Positions 22,299-36,539 of a stretch of DNA of 64,000 nt are shown here, piece after piece. Source of the stretch: Ciona intestinalis (Eukaryota > Chordata > Ascidiacea > Phlebobranchia > Cionidae). The stretch spans positions 2,549,096-2,613,095 of the forward strand of contig NC_020173.2 in assembly GCF_000224145.3 (NCBI RefSeq), in the 5' to 3' direction. The translations under genes and the position numbers were made by a program. The notes under the pieces are model-generated. The model had not been told where the DNA came from. It saw only the letters and a list, made by a program, of their open reading frames with translations, and ran no database searches. Numbering within the stretch: position 1 is the first letter of the stretch; each line of letters opens with the position of its first letter.

Positions 22299-23448
22299 TA
22301 TGTTTAATTTACTTGAGTTACGTCAAATCGAACTCAACTTTTACTTTATACAGTATCAGTCAATCGAACTCAACTTTTACTTTATACAATATCAGTTTTC
22401 TGCGACCAACGCTATTTTACTTTTATTATACCGGTAATTTATAAACACGAGATTGGAATGACATTCCCAATCTCTTGTTTAATTGTCTCTGATTATATCA
22501 AAGTTATTATATGGTAGCATATATAGCCTCTCAACCATACTCTCTAACGGTCTTAGTGAAAGCGTTGCCCTTCAACTGAAGAGTAATACCGTTCTTAACA
22601 CCGCGTATTCCTGGTAAAATGATCACGTCAGGCGTTACCGAAGCAGACGGAGCGTTTAAAACAACAAATACCTTTTGCCTAAATGAATGTAGTCATAACA
22701 ATAAAGAACAATGTACTCCGTGCTACCCTTTTGAAAAAAGGTGACGCGAAAGTCGTGAATAGAATTTCTTTTAAAACCCAAACTTGTTTACTCTACAGGC
22801 ATTATCAAGTATTTAAGCCCATAGTTACAAAGTTTTTTATTATTGTAAAAACGCTATTGTAAACTATACCCCGGTTCGTGCTGCGGTAACAATTCTATGA
22901 GCGAATTGTGCGGCAATTTTAAAAAGTGGAATAGCAGACGGCAAATTATGTAAACATACATGAGCCAGTCTGCAAAGTATGGCAGTTCCTGACGAGATCT
23001 CGCGCGTGCAAGACGGTTATTTTTCGCGTTTGCGCGTGCTATCATTAAAAATCTGCGTGCAAAGCATGTACATTTTCAAGCCACGTTAGGAAATCTTACT
23101 TAATTTAATACGTATTTTTTTCTTTGTTTAATTAATTGGCGTGCGTAGGACAAATTGTAGCGTGCATAACCAAAAGTCTGTAAAAAAATCGCGCGTGCAC
23201 CTGCCATACTCTGCAGTCTGGTACATGAGTCAGTTTACCGTCGAAAGCCCGCAGTTGCTTAATCTGTAACTAACGTTTGGAAGGATTCTTCTCTAGTGGT
23301 GTTTATTCCAGTGGTTAAGAATAGTCTTAGGTGGTATGGTAGCAATAATGTACAGTGTATAGGCAATTTCTAGTCCTACTGCTTACCCGATAACTGAGTT
23401 TAAAGCATATTGGATGAGATTGTAAAGGTCATATAGAAGAGAACGAAA
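22299..23448. other. Divergent intergenic region, NTase-TPR gene and RNF212-like gene
   Basis: Apart from the 36-bp tandem duplication, no gene or RNA was recognised. The stretch at 22980-23210 is relatively GC-rich, with repeated GCGCGTGC/GCGTGC motifs (22998, 23026, 23033, 23058, 23151, 23170, 23192), which could be promoter sequence. Function is not established. Confidence 0.5.
22326..22397. repeat. 36-bp tandem duplication just upstream of the NTase-TPR start codon
   Basis: Two copies of a unit with AATCGAACTCAACTTTTACT followed by TTATACAGTATCAG (period 36; one difference, CAG versus CAA, in the second). It lies 28-99 bp upstream of the ATG at 22298 on the minus strand, so within the 5' UTR or core promoter. 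Confidence 0.85.
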
Positions 23449-26082
23449 ATGGAAGATTGGTTGCACTGTAATGCTTGCTTTGTAAGGATTATCCATGGAC
23501 CAGTTTCTTTTTCTGTGACAAACTGTGCTCATATATTCTGCAACAAGTGCATTGAAAGGGGTTAGTACTATTTGCATACTACATACCTTATAGATGTGTT
23601 TTGTTTTACTTTCATTGCAGTTGCCAACTCCACTTGTACTGTGTGCAACAAAAAGTGTTCAGCATACACCTTACTTCATAACAAGGTAAAGGAAATATTT
23701 TAAAACGTTTAGTGGCATCATTTACTTTTAACAAGTTTACCTAACATAGCATGTTCAAAAATCATTATAATGTATATAATTGTTACACCAGATGGATCCC
23801 ACCACAGCAAACTATTTCAAAGACCCAGGAGAACTTGCCCAAAAAGCCATGAATATGTTCAAACTATCCGAAGATGTGGGTTTTTAACTTTACAGTATAA
23901 TATATTTACTTTACCTCTGGCCTCTGTCTCTTTATTTTGTTGTATATGGATGAGTTTCTAACGACAGGGTTCAGACAAGAGTTGGTTCGTTACTGCAAGA
24001 ACCTTCCATTCTATAAGAAAAAATAAGTTATATATATTATAACTTTGCTGTTAACATGTTGAATTTGGTTATGCAATGTATGTAAACTTCAGTTAAGTGC
24101 AGTTTAAAGTATGAATATAAAACTCCTGTGGCCTATACTATACTTTTATACTAACCGAATAATTTTACATATTTTTAAACAGGTTCGAAAATTCCAAGCT
24201 ACCCAAAGGAAATCTTTATTCAAAGCGATTGTTAACAAGGTAATGTATGTTAAAATTTTGATATATTGATAAAAGGCAAACTGACACATCTGCTTATTAT
24301 CAGGCTGAACAAAAAGAGAAGTTACTGCAGACAGCAGTTGCAACAATGTCGTAAGTATTAGGGAAAATAACCGCAGTTTTTTCGCAAAGAAAATTGATTT
24401 GTTTCACAGCTTGTGACAAAAATAAAACACCCAGTAGTCTAAACTTTGCAGGAGTTTTTGAAATACTAAGGAAACTTTTAGTTTATTTGCAATGCAAAAA
24501 TATCAATTATTTTCTTTTAGAGAAACCAAAAGAAAGAATTCAGAGTTAAAGTTTATCATCAAGAATAAAAACAATTTATCAAGGTAATATCTGTGAATTT
24601 AATCTACAATACATTAAAATAGAGTTTCTTACATATTTCAGTGTCTCACCAAAAAGTCACTCTTATATGGCTATGCAATATTCACCAGGTTAGTAATGTA
24701 TTCAAGAACAGTTGTTAGAATACGACTGTTCTGTTTTATATGTCCAATTACCATGTATCTATGTAACTTTGTGGTTTATTTTTTCGTAAATAATTTTCCA
24801 ACAGCTTTTCTGGAATGAAAAAACAGTGTATTCCCGACGTTTCGTCTGCCATTCGGCAAGACTTTAGTAGGAAATGTGTTTTTTAAATTGTTTTTTTTTT
24901 AATCTAATGTAATAAGAAACCTAGTCAAAAGGTCTATAAAATGGGTGTTAGGGATTTGTTTTAACATTTACTGTTTCTTACAGATTGTTCTCCCCCTTCA
25001 TCTCCCAATAGAAACATATCCACTCGTAAAACACCACCACATTACTACAGCAGTGTACCATGCACGTATGTACTCATATTCCATGTTCAATATATACAGG
25101 TTACTTTATCTCCGTAATTTTCAGGCCAAACAAAACTTCTGTAGATGGCCACCAGCACAGAACGCTTGTAAGTTATTTGTATTAACTCTTATAACCTTTT
25201 TTCACATAATTTGCTGCCTTTAGGAATAGCAGCAGAATGTTATTGGACATACACTTTATAACACTATCTACGTTTATTAATCTGTTACCATAATCACACT
25301 AACACTTCAAAATGTTTAGCTTTCTGGTGGTTATACAGTGTCACCTAATAAGGAAAAGCCAAGAATGTCTCTTCGTTCTCCACCTGTTGGTGGAAAAATA
25401 CGTAAGATTATAAACTATGCTTTTAGTAGTCATACTTTTGCTTGGTTTTACCCTTAGCGTATTTTAACGACTGTCATTTTTACTTCTAATTCCATTTTCT
25501 TTGTTATTTCTACAAGATAAATGAAAGTTGTATTTTATCTTATAATGAAACCTGTATTCTAGAAACACCTCCAGATTTACGTCTACACCACAGCTCACCA
25601 GATGGAATAGTTTCAAAGCAGGCCAGCTTGTATGATTGTTCTGGAATAAAGTTGGTTGTTTTTAACTAACTCAATTGTTTTTACAGACATTCAATGAAAC
25701 AAAGCACTTACTTCTCAAAGTTCCAAACGCCTAGTAAGTTTTTCTGTTATTTTCCACTCACAAGAAATATCTATTCTCTATATATGGATAAGACTCCCAG
25801 CAAGGCATAATATGCAATTGAAGCTGTGTGACCTTGGGCAAAATAATACTTTAGCCAAAACCCTGTAGTTCCGAACTGATTATTTTAAGCGTCAGCCATT
25901 AATTATATAAAAAATGTAACAAAGGGTATGAAGCAGAACACCCATGTTGTAACGACTTTAGTTTCCCGCCAAGCGAGGATAAACAAGGAACATCATTTTT
26001 AACGAGATACTTTTTTCTTGTAGAATCTCCCATGCATGGAACCACCCCACATAGTACACACAGCACTCCACAGTCGAGGTGA
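23449..26082 (+). CDS. RNF212B: RNF212/RNF212B-like RING protein (ZIP3/HEI10 family)
   Basis: Thirteen exons in phase: 23449-23560, 23621-23685, 23792-23875, 24183-24239, 24304-24350, 24521-24583, 24642-24688, 24984-25065, 25125-25167, 25320-25401, 25563-25629, 25687-25733, 26024-26082 (855 nt, 284 aa). The N-terminal RING lies at about 7-53: CNAC, then TNCAHIFCNKC, then CTVCNKKC. The helical segment after it (YFKDPGELAQKAM, VRKFQATQRKSLF) and a Ser/Pro-rich tail with PRMSLRSPP match the RNF212/RNF212B plan and length. These proteins are SUMO/ubiquitin E3-like factors that mark crossover sites on meiotic chromosomes. RNF212 versus RNF212B cannot be separated by eye. The stop TGA overlaps a GTGAGG that could be read as a donor; the stop is preferred because a poly(A) signal follows at once. 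Confidence 0.85.
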
Positions 26083-26096
26083 GGGTTTATTACTAA

Positions 26097-26102
26097 AATA
26101 AA
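26097..26102 (+). terminator. Poly(A) signal of the RNF212-like gene
   Basis: AATAAA 15 bases after the stop at 26082, supporting the end of the gene model. The convergent TBC1D31 gene stops at 26362. Confidence 0.6.
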
Positions 26103-26361
26103 TTTGCCAAACAGATAAAATACATTGTCAGATGTGGAACTCCCAGAGTGAAAGCCATTACTAACTATGGAGTGAGCCTCATCGAAAAACGAAGACTCGT
26201 GGGTCATCAATAAAAGTTATGAGTCGTCAATTAAGAATAGAAACTGCCGAATCATCCGCAAACACTCCAGAGTCATTGAAGAAAATTTGCCCAGTCATGA
26301 AGAGCCATAAAGATTGATGATGTAACAATAAAACATTCGATTTACATTCTGATTCAAAAAC

Positions 26362-29300
26362 CTAATTTCGAGGTGTTTTTCGTTGCGAAACCAAGCGTTG
26401 TCGGAGGTTTCTTACTTCATCCATTAGGTGTCGCTCTTCAGTCCTTAAGTTTCCTCTGCTTCGGTCGAGTGACCCTGCGTGAACATATTTTATCGCTTGT
26501 TGTTTTAAAAGTTAATTAAATGTTGCCGTTCTTACATTGAACTGAGTCCTCTATATCTGATACATCGTTCAAACACATCTTGTTGCTCACAGCAGTCATA
26601 CGATCTTCTGCAGCGCTACGATCTATAAGACAGATATATTAATATTTAGATTTTGAAAGTTACTGTGGCTTTTGCTAAATGACATAGCAATATGGGAAGA
26701 ACATTAATTCTATTATAGCATAATGAGAAGAGCATTGCTAACATGCCATTTGTAAAAATTGATAAACGATAATTAATAAACAGCCTGAAATTCATGACAT
26801 ACATTTAATTGACAATTTTTTTACTGAATTAGAAAATATTTAGTGTTTACTAAACCCCTTGCAAAAAGTTAATGGCAACACTGCACTGTAAAAACTGACT
26901 TAATTGTTGTTGTGTGTGCTCCTCCCTCAACCTCCCGATGTGTTCTTCCATCCTCTTCTCACTCTCTTCTATTCTCCTCCTGCTCTCACCCAGATCACGA
27001 TCTTGCAACATCCTTGCTCTTCTCTCATCTCCTTCATTACGAACATCTTCCAAATATCGAAGTCGGTTGCGATTCGTGGATAATTCTTCTTCCTATAACA
27101 AACAAGTATAACATGTTGCTTACCAATGTGATCAGCTATACAATGTGTATCACTGTTTTTAATCAGTTGAAAATTACATACAAGCTATATATATATACAA
27201 GAGTGGGGGAAGATGAGACACATTTTCATTTAATTTCTCGTCCCAGTAAACCGAGAACATTTAAAGAATTATAAAACCGTATCCTTAGAACCCCTTTATA
27301 TAGACTGTTGTTAATTTTTTAAATACGATCAGGATATTTGGATATTATGTGCTAAAGGTGTCCTGTCTTCCCCCACCCTACTATATATGTCATCGTATGG
27401 CTGAAGCGTATAACACTGGTTGTCATTAATAGAGAATTATCCATTAGCAAGGTGTTGGGTAATAGGCCAAATCCGGTCTAAATCCTAGGTTCTTAAATAG
27501 AAACGGTCAAATATAATTTAAAGCTACAACCAAAGTTTCAAAACACAACCTCTGAAAAATACAAGTTATAATGATCAGTATAAAGTTAATCTACCTTAAA
27601 GAATAATTTAAAATAATTTTTTTACTAAAAGTAACCAACCCAACCTTATTTAAACGAAGTTGTTCCAATCTTGTGTTGATTTCTCGCTGTTTTCGTAAAT
27701 TTTCGATATTTCTTGACAGCGAAGTAGCAAGAACTTTTTCCCGCTCGATGTCACTATGGAGCAAACTCTTTGCTGCCTGCGTGTGGTGGCGGAGGGCGTT
27801 GTTTTTCAACTCTACGCTCGCCAAGTCTTGTTCCAATTCCTGTATGTACGTTTTAGGTTATTATATTTCATATGAAAAGGTCCTTGTTAAGAACCTAGGA
27901 TATATACCAGATTTCTCTTAGTATTTATTTATAGCTTTTCTCAATATGTACCTAGTAACTAACAAGGAGACCAGTAAACTAAACTATGATCAAAACAATC
28001 CTAAGGTTCACCCATTTATAAATTTCCAAGGCCAAAAGAGCTTAACTACTCATCCCACTACAAACCTTAGTCTTCTTGATATCAATCCTCTCATCCTTCA
28101 ACTTTTCATTCATCTTATTTTCAATATCAGCGAGTCTTCTTCTACGATTTATATCAGCTCTGATTTTGTCTTCAAGCTCCGATTGCTCACGAGCCATCTA
28201 GTGACCAAACATAACAACATTACAAATATTTAATGCACTGATGAATAAAAAGAAACATTCTGCTGTTCGTGCTCCCATGCATAAAGTTAGATAAAAGTAA
28301 ATAGCTCCTAGTCTGGCATATGGAAAAACTTTATCAGGGTATGGCTTGACGATGTCTCGCTGTATAGCAGATGAAATGTCGGTATATTTAAAAATTAAAA
28401 AAAAATTTTTTTTTACCTGAATTAACCTAAATATTAGGAATAAACATGTCACCTGTATACTGAAGGAAATAATTAAAGTTTAAGTTTTACAAATACTTTT
28501 ATAACAGTGTTTCCAAACCTGTTGTTCCAGTGATGCACGGTTAGCTTCCAATTCCAAGCCTTTCACTTCTACATCTTCAACTGTTGCCGATATTTCTTCA
28601 TTCCTCAACATTGCCTGTGAAATATAACATGTTTTACATAAAACTCAACACCAGTATTGTAATAATTGTAATGAAAACTTGTTTATCTTGGCGAGGCAAC
28701 AACAGTTGTTATAAAATTTTGTCCCTCCCCGCATCGAGTTACCGAGTATGTAACTTTGTGAATGATTTTGTTTTAAATCTGACTAACAAAAAGTGGGACA
28801 GAATTACCCTAAAAATGCTATGCCCAAAGACCCATACATCTACAATCCCCCCGTCTACCAAGCAAATAAATAAATAAATAACCCACCTTTCTGTCCAATT
28901 CTTCTTCAAGTCGTTTAATTTCAATTTCTTTCATAGTTTGTTGATGATCCACAAACCTCATGCGAGATTTATCGAGGAGTTGTAACTCCCGTACACGTAA
29001 CTCTCGTTTCATAGCTGACAACCTGTGCATGGCAAGTCAAGATCACAACTACCTTTGTATACACAAGTAAAATAAAATAATTACTGCGTATATTTTATCT
29101 TTTTTGTTATATAAGGCCAACAATTTAGACCACCCTTAAAAGCCCATGGGTTAAGGCAATTGCTGTTAAGTGTCTTGCCCCAGAACACACACGCCCACAA
29201 TTAAAGCAGCCTCAAGCCTACAAAAGTAGCTGTGTCAAGCTGTAAACTCCGGGCTAGCGGCAGCGCCAATCACAAACAAGCCCCAAACATCACACATGAC

Positions 29301-32300
29301 AAACAGCTCTGTGGCACTGTTGGTTGGCCTCCAACCCGAAGGAAATGGGTTTAAGGCTCGTCGCTGCTACTATTGCGAGCGAATGTTTTCATTTCTTAAT
29401 TCAGCCACACTCCCCACAACTCACTTCTTCCTCTGATCCACCAACTTCCTCTCCTCCTCGATGAGCAACTTCCTCCTCTCCTCCTCAGCATCCTCCAACA
29501 TCTCTTTCCTCCGATACCAAGTATCCTCGTGCAACTTACGATCCAACATCTGCTCCGATAACTCAGTCGCAATGTGTCTGGGGTTGGATGGATAAAAGTT
29601 AGGGTGACAGGTGTTAATCCTAGGCTTAATGGTAGGCATACCGGACAACTTTTAAACAGGGGCAACACATGGTGTTTTAGCACCCCAGTTAGGTGAGTTA
29701 AAGTTAAAGGCCTTAAATTTAAGCCAGAGTTGGTTTATTTCCATGACACCCATGGCTACAATTTATTAGTGACCACTAGATTGAAGCAATGTCTGTTAAG
29801 TGTCTTGCCCAAAGACAGAAACACCTATCAGTATTGTGTTTGTGTCAAACATCACACCTATATTCTTCAGTTACAATGCAAGCCCCTGAGTAACCTATTG
29901 GTTCTTGTGACTATATAATATTTCAGACTAGAATCATAAACACATACGCCTATCAGTACCCAGCAAGTACAAAGTATCGTAAACATAAAATGTTGAAGAA
30001 TCCTTTAAATAAAACATGAAACTCTCTTACTTTTCTCTCAAATACTCAAGTTCATCTTTTCTTATCCTCTCACGCTCCTGTGCTTGGTAGTCCACGATAA
30101 ACTTGGGGTATTTATTAAATATGGGGTAAGTTTCACCCATGGGTAGGGGTTCGAAACCGTCCATGGATTTTCGGGGGTCAATATTGGCTGGGGTGGATTC
30201 GGATAACCGATATGCTTCACTGATCACAGCCCCAATATCCAAAGCATTACGATGGTGAAAGAAATACTGGGGAAATAATGAATGGGTAAAGTTTGAATTT
30301 CGAAAAATTTGGCACAGAGATGGTTTAGATATACTATATACCTGACAGCAACAATATAAACAGTGGGTATGATTATTAAGACTGTCAAGTACTTAGAAAT
30401 AGTTAGACCCACAGTCTGGTAAATAAATAAACATAAACACTCCAAAGTTATAAATTATGACTTGGAAATGGGCACGAAGTGTGTAACTAAATACTCGTAA
30501 AGCCGTAATATAAGGTAAATAATTACCTTTACGGTTTTTAATGTGGGGAAAAATAAAGTTCCATTTATTCATTCATTCATTCAGTTTTTATACAATATTT
30601 AATAAACAGGACTTACTGTAAAGTCTTCAGTTTGTCTGGTTCTGAGCAAAGCAGATCTTGAACAAATAGAATAAGCTACCACACAGTATATGAGGAAGCT
30701 TGGGTGGTTGGTGAATACATTGTCAAACAAACGTAACCACTCATCACGTGTTAATACTTCGGATAGCAACGTCTGCATTAGTGGCCATGCATAGATCTGA
30801 GAAAATGAGGTTTTTATAATTGGACAGTGAGCATGAGGTGTATTATTAAGCCATTAGTCAGATGTATGTATAATGTGTATGTAAATAAATTCATGGTATA
30901 GTTTAACAGTAAGCATGAAGTGTACAAATACACCATGTGCATATGCGTATTGTGTGTAAGATACCCATTTTATAAATTGACAGTGAGAATAAGGTGTATG
31001 AATACAACATGTGTATTCATAGGAAAAGAAGACAGCCATGAGGTGTATGAAAACACCATGTGTGTACTGTGAATAATAAGACATCTATATTATAACTCGA
31101 CAGTGAGCATGAGGTACTAACCTGTGTCGTAACATTATATTTTACGAAATGCTGAAGAAGTTCCTTGTCATGATGACTAAGCACGTTTTCCACGAGACTT
31201 AACACATTGATCGGGGGATTGGGGTAAAATTCAAACCAGTGTTGGCACCAGTTAGCTGTACAATTATACAAGTTACAAAATGCTGACAAATAACAACCAT
31301 ATATAATATGAAATTTTCACACCTCATTCACATATATGACAAAATAAAAAGTTTTCTGAATAAATGTAATAAAGTAACTTGCATTATCCTCACATGGCTA
31401 GAAAACGCCAGTCGTTATAACACAGGTGTTGTTTCTTACACCTCATGCCAGCTCACGAGTTACCATGTATGTTACTTTGTGGGTGATTGTTTTTTGTGGA
31501 TATTTTATGTTCTTTTGTGTAGCCAAAAATTTAGACAAACCATTAGTGACCACTAGGTTGATTTTTACTGTTTAATTTTACATATGTAGAAAAACTGACA
31601 GGGACATTTATGTACCACAAACTACCAATATCTAATATGTATGTTTTGGCCAGAACTAGCGTTACATGCCACAGAAAATTTAAAGTTAAAGTCGCCAAAA
31701 AACTAGCATGCAAATATTTAGTGTTGTACTTACTTAGAATAGTCGCGATTATTTCAAAACAAACCAGGTGATTGTTTTGAAATAACTTAATAAATGGGAA
31801 TGAAATTAATGGAATATAATCCAACTCTGAGAAGATGACCGACCAGTGGGCAAGGGAGGAAAGAACTCTGTGGAATATTTTATCAAATTTTATCTTAATT
31901 AAGAGATTTTCAAGGATTTTGGGAGATCTATCAAAAATATTAAAGGTAATAATGGCAAAGTTTTGATTCCTGTTTTAAAACCACATATCGAAACTTTTTA
32001 AAAATATATAATAATTAAAAAGATTCAATTGTTTAATTACAGTTAAAAGGCTTTATGAACCGTTGTTATAGGTGCCTTGTCCAATCAAATTAAATTCTAT
32101 TCATATTTAACAAATGTACATATATAAAAAGTATGTTTAAGTGTACATGACTTTAAAATTTGAAACATCATAGTTTCCTTTATTTTACACAACAACCCCC
32201 CCCTACCTCTGCATAACACGGAGTAATTTTCCGCTTTTAACTGGAAATTTTTCTTGAATAGAAGCATAAGCCAGGTGTGTCCCTTTGTCTAACAGCGAGC

Positions 32301-35300
32301 TGAAAGCAGTTTGGTTCTCCGGGAGCTTGAGGATGCTTCTCCAGATGAACAGGCGATATTTTTCAGGATATTCTCCATAACCACGAAGAATTCGTCGCAA
32401 TTTAGGAAGGGACAAGCCATGAGGAAGATCACTCTGTGTGTGGGGATGTGTTTGCAAATTAAAAGAAAATAATGGAAACTGCCAGACTGGTATGTTGTAT
32501 TAACTTGTACATCATTGTGTGTACATAAGGTTAAACCAGAAAATACGTTTACGAACACTATAGTGTTAATTGTCTCTACCAGCACTCATAACCAAAGTAT
32601 ATTACATTTACCACGTTTATCATGAACTTTGACGACACCTATAAAATATAATTTTAAACCACAGATTTTGTTTTAAAATTTAAAAACATTTTATCTATGA
32701 AATATGATCTTAATACAATTAATGGCCTATGACATGATGTAAATAAAAGAAAGTTAAAAACGAAACGAACCTCCATTTCTTTGCTCGGTTTTAACTTTCT
32801 CGCCATGATTCTTCCCGTGCTTACATTGCCATTAGGTGGCCTCTTTGTCGACCTTTGACCTGAAGCATCCGTCTCTGATTGGCTGCGAAGACTTTTACGT
32901 TTCCAAACATCTTTCACAACTTTAACAAGTGGTCCTGGTGCCTGGGAGGTTCAGTCATTAATAACATTGTATAATACTTAAGTAAAGTGCATTCTATTCT
33001 ATATGGGTGAGGTCCTACAGCGAAGCCCGAAGCCTATTATATGGCTATAGACCACAATTGACTCTTCCTCTACAAAATGCTACGTTTTTGATCAGCGACA
33101 CTTTATACTTTAGGTAATTCTGTTCTAAAAAAATTGGGTTCTATTAAATTTAAAACAAACAGCTAATATAAATTAATACATTATATAAAAGGATTAGGCT
33201 GTATATAACACCAGAGAGTGAGAGTCAGCCACATCACACTCACTGCATTAAGTTGAGCATCCAGTGCACGGATGCTGTAAATGATCATCTTCCCTGCATC
33301 AGTGGATGCAACAATATGATCCCCACCCTCCCCATCCACACATACATGGATGATCTTATCACGAGGATCGTTGCATCGAAGTTCGAACAAGACTTGACAA
33401 GTATCCACGTTTATAAAGCGAGCCACACCATCCTGGCTTAACACACCAAGAACCTGGTAATATTGTGGATTTAAAAAGCGTAAACCTGGGACATTCGATA
33501 CCTGAGTATATATAGACCCATAAGCATCATGTTTTTATTTACATTTTTTAAACAAAATCGAAAGTGACATTGTTTAAATGCTGTTTCAAACTGTAAAATA
33601 TAACACCTCAATAATTTAATGTGTTAAATACACTATAAGTCCCTGCCTCTTTGTATAGACACCTAAAACCAGGGTACAAGCTGTTCAAAGGTGTAAAACT
33701 TCGGTGCAAAGTAAAAACATAAACCATATTTAAAAATATGTAGATAAACCATATACAGAATACGAATTTGTTTTTACAAACATATTACCTTATTAGCCCC
33801 TGCATCAAACTTGTCAGCTAAAAACTCGAGTTGCTTCACAGATTGAACTTCATTTGGCATCTTAATAACTTGTGACAATTGATGAGAGGTGAGGGAATAT
33901 ACATGAAGTAGATTGGACTTGCCACCACAAACCAACAATTTCCCATCTCTGTTAAGTGATGGTTGAACATAATAAGATAAGGTTATATTACACAGCAGAA
34001 TATGGCCTTAAAATATGTCTAAACTGCCAAAGGTAAGAGACTGCCACAGACACTTGATAGGTAATATGGTAAAGTATTACAGTTCAACAAATTTTCCAAC
34101 ATAAATAATATAGGGATTTACATACGATAGAAAATAAAAACGGGTTTTTGATGAATGTAACAAATGTAAATTTCTTTATTCTCAAGTAAAGTATTACAGT
34201 ATCAATATCAAAATACAAAGCTGGCCAAAGTTTAATAATGTTTAAACAAAACATAAATAAAATTAAACAAGTTCTTTAACCAAGTATTTAAACAACTTGT
34301 GCACATTTTATGCATTTTATTTGTTATAGCATCTTAGCAAATACTAATAGCACACAACATATACAACATACAAGAAATGAGAATATAACATATTTAACAT
34401 ACTTGGTAGCAGAGAATGCTTTGTATCCGATCCTGTGTTGTGAGCTGCATTCAAGTTTATATTTCCATTCAAAGTTGTCGGTTTCCCATCCAAATATGGA
34501 ATCGTCAGTAAAACAAGTAAGTATGGTGTTGCTGATGGGAAGGAAGAACACCTAGATTGGAATATTAAGTGTTGTTGATTGTATTTATGTATATTATTAG
34601 AAAGTCTGCTTTGTTTTCAAATTACAGGCTGGTTAACAGCAGCACAGGTACCAAACATAGGATGGTAGGGGGTGTAGGTCAGAAATTTTCCACACTGCAT
34701 TAATCAGTAAGCACATCATAACCAATGAGGAGAGACAGAAAGTCACGCTCATGCATTTAAAACATAACTATAGTTTAGTGTATCATCATGTATGAAACTT
34801 TTGGCTTATCACATTTGCCTGTCAAAACTTCTTAGTTTTTGCCTATCATATAGTGAAAATTTTTTTTTTTATATAATAGATTTACACACCTTTTGTATTG
34901 GAACTTTACTTTTAACATTCAATTTTCGAATTCTCTCAAAAGTATCGAGATTCCACAACTGTGCTGTATCACGTGATGTAGTGATTGCATATCGACCACT
35001 CCCGTGAACCGATATCGAATGAATAGCTGAATCGTGACCTCTCATCCAACTTACCATCTCTTTGCTGTCTGCAAATTTAAACGAGATTGAAATATAGATA
35101 CTCATAAATATAAATTTTAGTCTATAAGGGTGAGGTCTTCAGTAATGCACAGCTGAGACCTGGGAATTTAGGATACTCATACTGGTATGTTGTCCCATCA
35201 GCTCAACACCTACAGTTTTTCTATCTAGACCCACCAAGGCAGTTTAAAAACACTCAATATTATAGGTTCTATTTTATTCTATGGGCAGGGTCAGGTCTAT

Positions 35301-36539
35301 AGCGAGGCATTCCTGAATATATATATGGTATATGATTGCCCCGACACTTACAATTACTCTTGATCTCCAGTTACGCAGTTTATAAAAATTCAATAATACA
35401 GATTCTATTCTATAAGGGTGGGTTTTCAGGGAGACACGTTTATCACTTACCAGTAGTATAACACTTTACTGAGGAGTCAGCCAATCCAACTAAATACTCA
35501 TTCATTCTTCTTAAACCTGATGCAATAGCTGTGCATGATTGCCCACAACTCTGGACTTTACTGAACCTAAAATATAACTTTTATATAAATGATTAACAAC
35601 AGTTGGTATATTTACAGGTTGCACCGAAAAATCAAGTGTGTAAAAACAAAATTTAAACAGTGTGCCTCTGTGCAACAGATTTTACTTCTACATTACCACC
35701 TTACAAAACCCTGGGCCCTTAACAAAATAAATTTGGCTAAGTTACAATGTTTCTGTTAGAAACACAAATAGCAGTGTTGAATGTTCTTCCATTTTCATTA
35801 ATTAAAACAAATAATAAAATGTAACCTGTTTTTCATCAAATCAAAAACGTAGATTCCACCCAAGTGGTCAGCGGCTAAAACCCTCTCTCCTGATTGGTTA
35901 AAAGTTGCTTTAAGAAACCGTCTGCGGCGACCAGTTTTGACACCATCGCCAGAATGCAAAACACTGACAATTGCACTGTGGATGTCAAAGAATATTGTAT
36001 GGGCCACCAAATTAAAATAACACTTTTGGAAATATTTTGGTGCTAGTGAAGAATCTCCCCCCCTTATTTGCTAACCACTAACCCCTATAACCACTAACCC
36101 CCTAACCATCAACACCTAACCCCTAACCTAGATTATATTTTTTTTATCATAAATATATTCGAGCAATATTGATTATTAGAGTCCCGTGTGGATTTGTTGG
36201 TAAAATTGATTATGTTTAGGGAAAACCTATAGTATACGATACCACAGGTAAAAGGACATTCTATTGAACCTGGATGGCTCATGGCTGAATGAGAGTACAT
36301 ATAGGTAATAATGCTGGTGTAGCATTAAATAAACATGTCGTGATTCCTTGCCTACATTAGCAATGTATTTTCTTAGTGGGTCAATATGTTACAACTTACA
36401 AGTTGCTTGCAAAAGTTGTTTGCACAACATTTTATCAAAATCAGCTTTACAGTCTCACTTACCCATTTCCAGAAGTTGGAGCTGGTTTTCTGTGCCAGAT
36501 TTTACCAGAAGTTTCTCCAGTCACGTCACGAACTTGCAT
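26362..36539 (-). CDS. TBC1D31: TBC1 domain family member 31 (WDR67), complete
   Basis: Twenty-one exons in phase: 36463-36539, 35826-35975, 35451-35566, 34890-35068, 34403-34551, 33789-33948, 33244-33453, 32771-32941, 32207-32433, 31734-31867, 31122-31255, 30617-30796, 30031-30266, 29425-29577, 28887-29022, 28519-28614, 28066-28197, 27645-27839, 26900-27092, 26536-26622, 26362-26474 (3228 nt, 1075 aa; human is 1066). N-terminus has SGKIWHRKPAP; WD repeats at about 26-347 (SWMRGHDSAIHSISVHGSG); a TBC-like domain at about 405-640 (YRLFIWRSILKLPENQTAFS, NWCQHWFE); coiled coil at about 690-1040; C-terminal NLRQRL. In vertebrates this is a centriolar-satellite protein that supports ciliogenesis; TBC domains are Rab GAP folds, but catalytic fingers were not identified here. 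The donor of exon 19 (A|GTCAGT) is the least certain junction. Confidence 0.95.
27200..27388. mobile_element. MITE copy A (GTAGGGTGGGGAAGATGGG family)
   Basis: Terminal inverted repeats GTGGGGGAAGATGAGACAC and GTGTCCTGTCTTCCCCCAC, with internal ATTTCTCGTCC and CGATCAGGATATTTGGATAT shared with the other copies. It lies in the TBC1D31 intron 27093-27644 and is flanked by TA-rich sequence. No ORF; non-autonomous. Confidence 0.85.
29115..29275 (-). mobile_element. tRNA-derived SINE, minus orientation
   Basis: Reading the minus strand gives a head like GGCGCTGCCGCTAGCCCGG, then ATTGTGGGCGTGTGTGTTCT, GCAAGACACTTAAC and CCTTAACCCATGGGC. The body matches the SINE at 54783. It sits in the TBC1D31 intron 29023-29424. 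Confidence 0.65.
29290..29395 (+). mobile_element. tRNA-derived SINE head, plus orientation
   Basis: AGCTCTGTGGCACTGTTGGTT (A-box-like) followed by AATGGGTTTAAGGCTCG (B-box-like) and CTGCTACTATTGCGAGCG corresponds to the head of the copies at 54783 and 59955. Truncated after the tRNA-related part; diverged. Confidence 0.6.
30826..31117. repeat. Tandem array of the ~75-bp dispersed repeat, inverted relative to 1-230
   Basis: At least four units containing ACAGTGAGCATGAGGTGTA or close variants, followed by ACACCATGTG and a TATAATT-like stretch, begin near 30826, 30907, 30978 and 31099. Located in the TBC1D31 intron 31256-30617 side, between exons at 30617-30796 and 31122-31255. Confidence 0.75.
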
